A stretch of DNA of 64,000 nucleotides from Sorghum bicolor (taxonomy: Eukaryota > Streptophyta > Magnoliopsida > Poales > Poaceae). Both the position numbers and the translations under genes were made by a program. Where the stretch lies: positions 55,605,802 through 55,669,801 of the forward strand of contig NC_012871.2 in assembly GCF_000003195.3 (NCBI RefSeq), in the 5' to 3' direction. The notes under the pieces are model-generated. The model was not told the DNA's origin, did no database searches, and was given only the letters and a program-made list of their open reading frames with translations. This document shows positions 33,654-43,660 of this stretch, in pieces (position 1 is the stretch's first letter; every line of letters begins with the position of its first letter).

Positions 33654-34379
33654 TGTTGATACTTTTTTTTGACACGTATCTTTTGAAACGCACCTGGAGT
33701 CAATAGGATGTAGATCGGCAGATGGAGCAATGATGACTAGTCTATAAGGGAGTTGTCGATGAAGGTGGTTGCCGATGGGGAAATAACTGAATATGACTAA
33801 GCCCAGAAGTGGTGACGTATTCGTGCCGATGACCAGTGTCGGTGTTTGCCGATGGCTGTAACAGGTAGTCTGCCGATGACCCTCAAGAAAAGCGCGGAGG
33901 TTGCCGATTGATTCGTGGCAGTGTTCCGATCGGTTACGGGGGATAGTTTAATGTTTTCCTTAGTTATTAGGATTCGTTTTGTATACAGGTTCCGTTTAAT
34001 TTGGAATTCGAGTCCTAGTCATGTCTGGTTGTAGCTCTTTGGACAGGGTATAAATGTAGACCCTAGGACAATGTAATGAAACATCTATCAATCAATCAAA
34101 CACAAGTTTTTACTCATATTCCAGCATCTACTTTTCGACGACTTCGTCATATTTTCCTTTTACTATGAGTTCTTAGGAATCCGTCGAGTCAAACTCGACG
34201 TGTTCTCGAGTTCCGCGTGAGCACCTCTTGGCCGTGACATCCGGGCGCATCGCTGTTGTCGGGACCAAAGTGTTCGAGTTACCACCTTCGTCGATTGTGA
34301 GGTCAAATCGACTGGCACGCTTTAACGTTTGAATCGGGTATTAGCCCTTTGTGTTTGCAGATCAGCTTTTGCATCAACA
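33654..34379 (+). repeat. Element B 3' LTR
   Basis: 726 bp, TGTTGATACT...GCATCAACA, preceded by a purine-rich tract (ATTGGGGGGCATG, 33641-33653). A TATA box (GGTATAAATG, about 34046) marks the promoter. At least six GCCGAT/ATCGGC hexamers occur in its first 250 bp. Bases 34380-34384 (AATAG) would be the right-hand target duplication, but the left copy was lost with the 5' LTR. Confidence 0.9.
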
Positions 34380-34521
34380 AATAGCAAAATCCAAAAAAAT
34401 TTCACATCTAAACAAGGCCCAAATCACATGCAGTAAAGATGTAAAGTGTGTACTACTTGCAGTCATGTTTGGAGGTGAGCCATGCATGCATGTGACTGAG
34501 GGTATCGTTAGAGTTGACTTA

Positions 34522-34866
34522 GGCCCTGTTTAGATTGGAGATGAAAAATTTTTGGATGTGACATCGAATATGTCGGAAGAATGTCGAGAGGGGTTTTTAG
34601 AGACTAATAAAAAAACAAATTACATAGCTCGTCTGGAAACTGCAAGACAAATCTATTAAGTATAATTAATCTATCATTAGCACATGTGGTTTACTGTAGC
34701 ACTTAAGGCTAATCATGGACTAACTAGGCTTAAAAGATTCGTCTCGCGATTCTCAACCAAACTGTGTAATTAGTTTATTTTTTATTTACATTTAATGTTC
34801 CATGCATGTGTCTAAAGATTCGATGGGATGGATGAAAAATTTTTTGGTAGGGAACTAAACAGGGCC
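34522..34866. mobile_element. Tourist-like MITE (PIF/Harbinger group)
   Basis: 345 bp with terminal inverted repeats GGCCCTGTTTAG...CTAAACAGGGCC and a TTA target duplication (34519-34521, 34867-34869). The GGCCCTGTTTAG terminus and the 3-bp TTA/TAA duplication are typical of abundant grass Tourist-like elements. It encodes no protein. Confidence 0.9.
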
Positions 34867-34869
34867 TTA

Positions 34870-35645
34870 TGGTCAACAACCCCGACAACACATGTGAGAG
34901 GCGGGCGAGAGAAAATTCGGACCACATTTGCCAGCATCAGCATGCATGCATCTAAAGACAAGAGAACCACCGACGCCGGCGGCAGAAGGCCTAGGCCACG
35001 TCAGTGAAATGAATGCAGGTGGTTGGATGTCCCTTGGACGGTTGTGATGGTGTTGACCCAGGGAGTAGAGTTGTGGTTGGTCAGAGCATCTGTGCGTCGC
35101 GTGCGTTGTCGTCTGCCCGTTGGCTATGTACATTTGTTGTCGAACCACGATTGGGTGCAGCACAACGGGCCCAATAGTCATTGTCTCATCCAAAGCATGG
35201 CATTCTGCAGGCTTTTTGGGTGGCTCCAGCGGCCTCGCGTCCATGCTCGCAGCACGAATAGCGTCTAGCCACGCTAGGCTGCCCATGGGGTCATGCTGCT
35301 GCAGGCGTAGAAGGGCCCATTGCTCAGTGTCTTCCGGTGGCTGTGGGGTGCTCTACCTTGCAATACTTGGGCAGCAGCCCATGCCTTCCTTCGTCTCCCA
35401 ATCCTCTTCCTGATGGCTGCGCTAGGTAGGACACCCAATTCTCCCCATTTTCCATTTTCCTTCGTTTCACCGTCCATCGGTCGCGCCTCATCGTTTGCTT
35501 CTCCGTGGCGAGTGGTGCCTGGCGGCGGCACACCGGCGTGGGTGCCGGGCCATTCTGAGCCTCACGCGGCGCCGCGCAGCAGCGGCACTGGTGCGGACTA
35601 ACCAGGGGAAGGGCGCCCGTCGACGTGACGCACAGATGGGCCCCG
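34870..35645. other. GC-rich sequence, no gene recognised
   Basis: Between the MITE and the 131-bp duplication. Open frames exist on both strands but are low-complexity, overlap each other and show no domain I recognise. It could be promoter or 5' untranslated sequence of the gene that follows, or a fragment acquired by a transposon. Confidence 0.4.
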
Positions 35646-35907
35646 ACGGTGAGTGCGAGTGCGGCGCAGCGGCGGGGCGAGGGCAGGTCCTGTCGGTGGC
35701 CACGGCGTCCGGGCTTCGTCCTGTTGGTTGTGCGAGATGAGTCGCCCTGGCTTATCGTCATCCTCGCTTTTTCTTCACGGTGAGTGCGAGCACGGCGCAG
35801 CGGTGGGGCGAGGGCAGGTCCTGTCGGTGGGTGCGGCGTCCGGGCTTCGTCCTGCCGGCTGTGCGAGGTGAGTTGCCCTGGCTTATCGTCATCCTTGATT
35901 TTTCTTC
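35646..35907 (+). repeat. 131-bp tandem duplication, GC-rich
   Basis: Two head-to-tail units, 35646-35776 and 35777-35907, differing at a limited number of positions. Each starts ACGGTGAGTGCGAG, which resembles a splice donor, and contains a GTGCGAG|GTGAGT-like or GTGCGAGATGAGT site near its middle. It may be a duplicated exon-intron boundary of the downstream gene. Confidence 0.8.
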
Positions 35908-37865
35908 ATTTTTTTTCATCTATTTGTTGTGCTTCATGGCTTGCCTCTCCGCGTGGCTCGCTGTGTGTGATTTGTAGGTGTTGAATGTGCTTCAAAGGGT
36001 GCAGTAGATCTATGGTGTGTAGCAGTGCTGCACTATGTCCCTCATGATGCCTGCTCTCGACAATGTCCATGGAATATGGCTCACAGATGGGGATCTTGGT
36101 AGCTCATGATGAGATCGCCTCGTAGACGTGCCTCATATCTTGATGGGTTCTGTTTTGCTTTATTGTCCCAGTTTTTTTTTCTTGCCTTATTTACTTAGTA
36201 AAGATGACAAAGTTTTATGGTTTAGCTGACCTGTTTGGCTTGCTTTGTTTGCTTGGATTCCATAGAAATTAAGATTTTAGTTCATTTTTTAAGATGTTGC
36301 TCGATTTGCAGCATTATGATTGTACGTGGTGTCTAAAAAATTAGTAAAGTTAGGTGCAGGTTTATTGCTTGGGATAGATTGCTTCTACTGGTTAGGTACT
36401 CTGAACTGAATTCAGGTTAATTTTGGTTTGTTGCAGTTCAGTTCTTCCACTCATATTCTATCAGATTGCTCCATAAATCTATGTTTCGTTCACTGGCTAT
36501 ATTTTTTCCTTGTCACAGCTAACTGATTTGTCTGGTTGGATGGTTCCATCACAACCAGATTAGTTGAGGCATGATGTTTCGTTCACTGGCTATATTTTTT
36601 TCCTTGTCACAGTCAACTGATGTGTTGTGTATAAGCATGTTGGGTTAAATGTATGTCAACACACTGGAAAATTTATTAAAACTATTGGATGATTGGGTTA
36701 AATGTTGCCTGGTGTTCAGGAAGGTCTAGAACTGAAAGCACGAATGATGTTTCTTATCAGCTATTTTTTGCTGTTAACTACACTCTGGTCATACAGTTAT
36801 TATTGCATAGGAAAAGCAATATATGTTCGCCTCTGTAGCTTTTGACACTGAATTATCCGATCCTTTCAGTATGTCCTTTTCTATTGTGCGAGGTTCAAAT
36901 TTGAGAACAATTAGGCACCAGTAACCTGTATTCCTATAGGTTTTGCTACCATTTTGGTATTGTCCTATGAATATGCTCCACAAATTGATTTGCTTTCTAT
37001 TTTTGTTTTGCCGCTTGCCAGGTGTATATTGAAGCTGAAACTAAATTAATTTTTGTTATTGTTTGGAGCCTGGCAGAGGCTTACCTAGGTAATTTAGTTA
37101 TCACTTCACTGCTTTTTGAAAGTCTTAGAATCAACAATTTTGAAAGTCCTAGAATCAGGCATTTTGCCTAGGAGCATATCAAGTCAGGAATTGAGTGGAA
37201 ACAGTGCTTGTAGCTGGGATATTTTAGTCACTCTTGTTTCAAGGTCTGGACCATTTTAAGCAGATGTACTATGTATGACATCGTAAAAATGACTTACCTG
37301 GACTCTCTATACAAATTAGAAGATAGCACAGAATAGGATGTAACCTCTATATTAATATGTCATTGTTGATATACTATTTACACATTAGAGTTTGAAGGCT
37401 AGAAAACTGCAGTCAACAGAAAATAGGTTGTTCATATCTTATTTATCTGAATGGATGTCCATTCTTCCCAAAACTGAACAATAATGAAAGGACACTATTT
37501 CTTTTGGCGTCTCTCAATGGAAGATAGGAGAAATTTGGCTTTAGCACATTGTGACACTACAGTTCTGTAGGATTTCACAGATTTGTTTAGTTTACAATTC
37601 CTATAGGACTTTACTAAAAAAACATTAATACTCAAGGTTGATGATCTGGTTGGCTTGGTTAAGGCTCATGTAGTGTCAAAAACTGGAATAGTTTTTTTAC
37701 ATTGCCTATTTGGCTTCTTTATTTTGCTAAGAAATCACGATATATCACATATGTAGTGGTTGAGGTGTTGGTTGAGTATAGGCAGTAGTTTCATATAGAT
37801 TTTCATTTTATGTCTTCACACTGACCGCCTGTTTAGTTCTGTCTTATTTCTCCATACCACTTCAG
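35908..37865 (+). other. AT-rich upstream or intronic sequence of the 37866 gene
   Basis: No coding sequence that I can support. The T-rich composition resembles plant intron. A 40-bp direct repeat (ATGTTTCGTTCACTGGCTAT...) occurs at about 36481-36519 and 36574-36613. It is probably a 5' intron or introns, given the GC-rich candidate leader at 35400-35880. Confidence 0.4.
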
Positions 37866-40138
37866 GATGCCTAACCATGTGTTAGCAACGGTCATGGAGA
37901 TACTAGAAAATAGTCGAGGTACAGATTCTCATTCTCAATAATTATCATCTTAGCACCTACATTTTTTGGTACAAATATATCTGCATTCAATGTTTCAGAA
38001 ACACGTTGGTGGTATGCTGTTATCGCAAAGCCAACACATACATACAGAGCACCACTTCACCGGATCTCAAAAGAAATTGCTGACACAATAGCAAATCAGC
38101 TAGGCACATATATCACTGCCTCTGATGTAATATACAAATCACCAAACTTCATCATCAATCTGCACAACCATCACTTACAGAGACAGGCATTGTTATCTTC
38201 GACTCTATGGACAAGAAGCTTTTGCCTAGAATTAGTGCCATGGTCAAAGGAACATGAATTAGCTAAACTACCTTGGATTGTAGGTAAAATAAGTATATGA
38301 CATGATTTGCTACTACCAAACCGTTTGTAAATTACTGTGCTGAACTCTAAAACTCTTATTTGTTCTAAACACACAGCTGATCCAACGGGTGATCTAAAGA
38401 TTAGTATTGACCCACTGACGATACTACCGGTGCCATCCCAGTTGCAAACACAGACAGGTAATCAATGCATCACCTCTTTTCCTCAGCTAGATACTGCGAA
38501 CTTCAAACCTTACTCTGACAGTCCATTTAGGCAACAAAGCTCTCAAGGATACCTATGCCAGTATGATAGGCGTCGATTATGACCTCACAGCACCTGTGGT
38601 GATTGCGGAATTACGAGACTTCTACCACCAAAAGTTTGAAATTTTCAGAACATGCAAGAGTAAAACCATCCAGATGCAGCATCTGCTGCAAGGGTGTCTA
38701 CGGCAATTCCAGAACCAAGCTACCACCATTCATGACACCATTCAAGCTCTTGCAAACAATGTCATGGATGATAGGTACAGATGCCTTTGTGATTTTGCTG
38801 GTCATTTGGGTTGTGATGCAAACCATGCTTGTATGAAACATACCTTTATAGGTCAGCACATACATCTAATTCAAGCACAGTCTGAAGAGCCTATCAACCT
38901 GAATGGTTTCAAAAGAATTTCACCGTTTCATCAGGTATAGTCTCCCTATATAAAGGAACCATATATTTCTGAAACATTGTTACCTTTGTGGATGAATTAC
39001 ATCAGATATTAGAAACTAACATAGACGTTACCAATGTAGGTTCCGGTCCCAGCAAGGTATGTCACTCGACTAAAAGCTATATATGCTGCAGTCACCAAGG
39101 CGGTATATGGAGCAGAAGGCATCATTACAACCACAGAAACATCCACATGCCATTTTGAAGCTTCCGTAACCATACAGGGATCCACACGCAGATTCAACGA
39201 GGTTCCTCAAAAAACTGCAGCATCAATTGAAGCGCTTGCCATTTACTGCTCCCTAAAAAAATTTCAAATGTGCTTGGATATCAAATAGTTGACCTCAACT
39301 ACCCAATCTTGGCATAGGTGGTAACTTCCCTGAACAACCTCAGTCTGCACATCGGTCTATTACAAAGTTGTGCATCGTATGTCACAACAGACTTAGATGA
39401 GGCCTGTAAAGGTTTCAATCGATTACTAAAAGAGTACAATGTGGCATCTCATAGCATTGAGAGTATCAACTACTTAGATAATGCAGTAGCTGAGCTTGGT
39501 AATACCATGAAGAGCTACTATAACAAGATTATTACCTTAGCAGATGAGTTCTCAAGCTCAGAGGTAACAAAAAGTAACCTCCCTTTTATAGTGGCTACAG
39601 TGATAAGGTCATGAGAATAACATCCCAGCCTCTATACATGTGCAGATTCAGTTTTTTTGTACGTATTTGGACACTGAGTCACTGACTGTTGTATCAGATC
39701 GGTGGCTTCAAGCTGAGAAACCAGGTAACTTTCTCTACAACTATTTCTCATGATTTTGTTTTTGCATTCCTTCTACGATATGAATCCATGTTGACTGATT
39801 TTTGTGAATCACACTAAATTGGATAAGCTGTGTCAGATGTTTTGGTTTGTATCTTGGTGATCTATTTCTATTTTGGTGCTTAATTTATAGGTTACTCATC
39901 GACAAAAACAATTGAGTGTTAGTCTGCTGTTTTATATTCTCATGTGCCATGACATATCATAGCCACCTTCTTCTCTTATACACAGCCAATGGAGCATGTG
40001 ACTGACAAAGAGATAATGCCGTCACCATCAACAGGTGTTCAAGCACCGACAGCAAAGCTAGAGGCTATTGTCCCCAGTCAGATCAAAGCTGGAAACTTCA
40101 TTAGTGGCCCTAGAGATCAAAGGAACCTCAAAAGCTGA
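37866..40138 (+). pseudogene. Unrecognised multi-exon gene, slightly decayed
   Basis: Exons with GT-AG borders and matching phases: 37866-37919 (ATG at 37866); about 38000-38284; about 38376-38457; about 38530-38936; about 39040-39294; about 39318-39563; a 27-bp exon near 39699-39725; and a last exon ending TGA at about 40138. Exon 2 has the pattern FIINLHN...R.AL......F.LELVPW, reminiscent of DUF4283/RNA-binding-like domains of plant retroelement-derived proteins (low confidence). Later exons are helix-rich. A one-base excess in an A-run at about 39255 and a TAG just before the 39318 exon disrupt the frame, so it is probably a recent pseudogene. Function unknown; it may be cargo of the putative Helitron ending at 42432. 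Confidence 0.5.
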
Positions 40139-40339
40139 TGCCACTTTTCTTAAGAGCTATGTCTAATTATCTGTTGCTATGAATTTTGCTATGTGCGGAT
40201 GTCGAGCCTTTGTGATGCAACAAAAAAACGAGACCACCTCCTTAGTGTTCTAAGACTGCTTTGTTATAAAATTATGTACTACGTATTTGGTCATCCACTG
40301 TCCCTGGGCGAGACTGTTTCATGTAGGTTACTGGATACC

Positions 40340-42282
40340 TTTTTTTTCGAAAGATCCGTTACCGGCTTTCATTGATCTAGAAAAGGGCAAGTTACAGTAT
40401 GAGTTAGCGGCACAAGGCGCGCCGCTAATACAAATTGTTCAGGAACCAAAGAATGGTCCCAAGCCACCCCTGAATCTCTAATATTGATTTACATTAGTAA
40501 AATAAGACAACAAGTAAAAACAAGTTTTCTAAGCGGGAGCCGTCGTTGTCGACCGATGTTGAATGAGCTGCACTAGGCCTTTGTTCCTTGCAGTTATGCA
40601 GTTCCGCACTGCATCATGGATGGAGTGTACAATCTGCTGGACCGTGTTGGCAGTTTTCTTGAAAACCCTGTTGTTCCTTTCCAACCATAGCTCCCAGATG
40701 GCAATGACGATTACCGAACCCACTCCAGGACGAGCAGACTTTGAAGTGTCAGCAATCAGCGCAACAAACCAGTCTTGCAAGTTTTCCTCTTGAGTCCAGT
40801 TTTCAGGCATCAGGGAGGGAACCTGAATCCAAATCCCCACATGCTTCCAGATTTCCTTGGCCGTTGGGCATTCGCAGAAGAGATGATGTGCAGTTTCCAA
40901 ATTTCTTAGGCATAATTGACAGAAATATTCGTTTGGCCATCCCCTGACCTGTAGACGGGCTGCTGTCCAGACTCTATTTTGTAGCAGTAGCCAAAGGAAG
41001 AATTTGCATTTAGGAGGCGCCTTGATCTTCCATAGCTGCATTGCATGCTCGCACTTGGTTTTTGCAATGAAATGTGCAGCATAAGCAGAACTAGCTGAGT
41101 AGACGCCATCAGATGTGAACACCCAGGTGATGGTGTCTTCTTGAGAATCTACGAGCGTTATGTCTTCCAGCAACTCCCAAAGTTCAATGTATTGGACAAT
41201 GATCTGTTGTGTTAAGCTGTGGTCAATATCACTGATCCATCTATTGTCAGTGAGCGCTTGCGCCACGGACCTATTTTTCCTTTTGCTATGCTTGTACAGC
41301 TGCGGAAAGCGTGTAGCCAGAGCTTGACCACTGAGCCATCTTGATTTCCAGAAGGAAGCTCTCTTGCCATTTCCAAGCTGGATAACTGTGGCAGCATTGA
41401 AAAATGCACTATCCTCCTCAGTTACACGAATTTCTAGGCCTTCCCAAGGTCTTGGTCTTTCTTCCCAACTAAACCATAACCATCTGAGCCTAAGTGACCG
41501 GCTAAAATAATCCAGGTCTTTGATGCCGAGACCACCATTAGGCTTAGGTGTACAGACTCTTGGCCATGCCACCTTACATTTTCCACCGGTGAGCTCCCCA
41601 TCACCAGCCCATAGGAATTTCTTTCTCATTTTATCAATTTCCTTCAAGAATTGTTTTGGCGCCTTGATAACAGTTAGTAGATACACTGGCAGCGAGCTGA
41701 GCACTGATTTCACCAGCTCCCGCCGGCCCGCAATATTGACAAGCTTCCCTTGCCATCCAGCTAGCTTGCTCTTTGCTCTATCTTGTATGTATTGCAAGTG
41801 TACCAACCTCGTTCGCCCAATAGTGAGAGGTAGACCCAGGTATTGGATGGGGAAGGATACTCTACTTCCTGTGAAGTCACAGAGTATTTTATCCATGTTC
41901 AAGTCAGCACACCTGATAGTAGCCACTGAGCTTTTTGCCATGTTTATGTTCAGGCCAGTAGCTTCTCCGAACGCCTTCATTGTCCTCATGATGCAGGCAA
42001 TATCTTCCTTAACTGGGTTGGTGAAAATCATGACATCATCCGCGTATAGCGAGAGGCGAAGCCTGGCTTGTCGTCCTTTTAGTGGTGATAAGTGTCCTTC
42101 CTCAGTGGCAATATCAAAGATCCTGCTCAGAGCATCCATCGCCAAGATGAATAAGTAAGGTGACAGCGGGTCGCCCTGTCTTAACCCCCGCGCATGCATC
42201 AGCTTTGGACCTGCGCTCCCATTTAGCATAACTCTTGATGATGAGAATCTGAGCATTGCTGTTAACCAGTTCGTCCACCTTG
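40340..42282 (-). mobile_element. 5'-truncated L1-type LINE
   Basis: In minus orientation, with a poly(A) tail seen as T8 at 40340-40347. The insertion is flanked by a 12-bp target duplication, TACTGGATACC (40329-40339) versus TACTGGGATACC (42283-42294), with one indel. Only the 3' 1.9 kb is present. It sits in DNA just downstream of the 37866-40138 gene, probably its 3' untranslated region. Confidence 0.88.
40529..42256 (-). pseudogene. LINE ORF2 C-terminal half: RT palm to zinc-binding domain
   Basis: 575 codons without stop. Residues about 20-75 include RQGDPLSPYLF and the catalytic LYADD. The thumb follows (YLGLPLTIGR; GGLGIKDLDYFSRSLRLRW). The zf-RVT domain is near the C terminus (WKIKAPPKCKFFLWLLLQNR; CQLC...AHHLFCECP). 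Endonuclease and RT fingers are missing by 5' truncation. The uninterrupted frame suggests a fairly recent insertion. The first Met shown is internal; the truncated frame is open to the element boundary. Confidence 0.88.
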
Positions 42283-42403
42283 TACTGGGATACCTTTTAT
42301 ATATGCCTCATGTAATACATATGTAGTGTATGAAAATCTTGTGTGTCATCTTCATTATTTGTCAACGTTATTTCACTTCCCATATAGAGCTACCGTCATG
42401 ACT

Positions 42404-42432
42404 CGCGCGCATGGACGCGCGCAAATCACTAG
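42404..42432 (+). mobile_element. Putative Helitron 3' terminus
   Basis: A short GC hairpin (CGCGCGC-ATGGA-CGCGCGC, 42404-42422), six bases, then CTAG (42429-42432) followed by T. A GC-rich hairpin close to a terminal CTRR with T next to it is the defined 3' end of Helitrons. The matching TC...5' end was not found, so the extent of the element is unknown; the gene at 37866-40138 would be inside it. Confidence 0.5.
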
Positions 42433-43660
42433 TGAAGATCAGTGAAGAAGATATATAGGGACGGACGTGTGCAGTGCAGCTGTGCATGATGCATGGCCTT
42501 TTCTGATTGATTGAAATTGAATGATGCATGACCTTGACCGAGGGAGCCTGCTACCGCGTATGGGGTCTCACGGCCATCTAGTCAAACGTCCCACACTCCG
42601 ATCCGGCTGACTTGGACCGGGTAATTTATGGTCTTGTTTAGTTGAGAAGGTAAAAAAAATTAAATATTGTAACTTATATTTGGTAATTGTTATTTAATTC
42701 TAGATTAACGCTTAAAAAATCCGTCTTATAAATTACAGATAAACTGTGCAATTAATTATTATTTTTATCTATATTTAATGCTCTATGTGTCACAAGATTC
42801 GGTGTAACGAGAAATCTAAAAAAAAAGTTTTTTTTTGTCGGGTGGAACTAAAACAAGGCCTAAAGTAGAGCAGCCAATGCAAAGCAAAGACCGGAAAGCA
42901 TGCATGCAGTTTGGGTCAGGGTCAGCGAGGAAGAAAAAACGGTACGCCTACACAGATGTCAGTTTTCTGAGTGAGATCGAGCGTTCACAGTCGTTGAGTA
43001 CATGCATTGTGTACGCCGTGGAAATTTTGGAGGCAGACAAACGACGTCTGTGACTGGCTTTCATAAGTTGTGCGCAGGTAACTAAACCATGAAGAAGAAG
43101 AAGAAGAAGAATACGAGTACTAGTAATACATGGGTTTGGGGAACATTTTACCAAACAAAGAGAGAAACCAGCCAGCCAGCAAAAAGGATAAATATTCATA
43201 ACAAGTGCAGAGCTGCCTACAAAAAGCAAGCCAGCAGCACTAGATTACTAAAACTGACCAGAGATTATTCTTACGCGTTCTTCTTCTTCTTCACCTCCTG
43301 GATACATCAGTGCATGACTGGGTCTTTACGGCTCCTAAACGATCGATTCACGCACTTGCATGCTGCACACTACCACACTCCGTACTATTCATTCACTTGA
43401 GCTTATCTGCCGAATCTACCAATCATTCAGCTTTTTCTATCACAATAAATCAACAAATATTACTTTCAGTTATGGTTTATTAGCCAAGCGAACAACGAGT
43501 CAGAGAGGGGCAGAGAGTTTAGTAGGCCCAACGATAATAATGTACTTCTCTCTTCTCCTCTCTGTCCTTCCGAAGCCAACTATATACAACCTCCGGCCAC
43601 TTAACTGCATTATTGGAAGAGAGATCAGAGAGGGGCAGAGAGTTTAGCAGGCACGGAGAA
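42433..43660 (+). promoter_or_regulatory. Upstream region of the receptor kinase gene
   Basis: No coding sequence. It contains a Tourist-like MITE (42630-42860), a GAA microsatellite (about 43091-43108), a CTT-rich stretch near 43278, and a repeated AGAGAGGGGCAGAGAGTTTAG motif (43502-43522 and 43629-43649) just before the start codon. The 5' untranslated region probably begins within about 150 bp of 43661. Confidence 0.5.
42630..42860. mobile_element. Second Tourist-like MITE, in a gene promoter
   Basis: 231 bp with imperfect terminal repeats GGTCTTGTTTAGTT and AACTAAAACAAGGCC, flanked by TAT/TAA-like trinucleotides. Its internal sequence (CTGTGCAATTA, TTTAATG) is related to the MITE at 34522-34866. 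It lies about 800 bp upstream of the receptor kinase start codon. Confidence 0.75.

Larger units (their letters stand above)
18121..34379 (+). mobile_element. Element B: decayed Tat-type Ty3 retrotransposon with antisense gene
   Basis: The span runs from a remnant of the 5' LTR (18121-18212) to a complete 3' LTR (33654-34379). Sense-strand order is gag, protease, RT, RNase H, a second (archaeal-type) RNase H, integrase, then a 4-kb region carrying an antisense spliced plant-mobile-domain gene. The double RNase H is the known hallmark of the Tat/Retand/Ogre group. The element is broken by several frameshifts and stops and by two nested solo LTRs (20002-21643, 23989-26896). The hexamer GCCGAT/ATCGGC recurs throughout its coding, intronic and LTR sequence. 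Confidence 0.88.

Noticed and set aside
34873..35761. Minus-strand open frames of 85-145 codons
   Set aside because: Low-complexity, mutually overlapping with plus-strand frames, no domains and no splice context.
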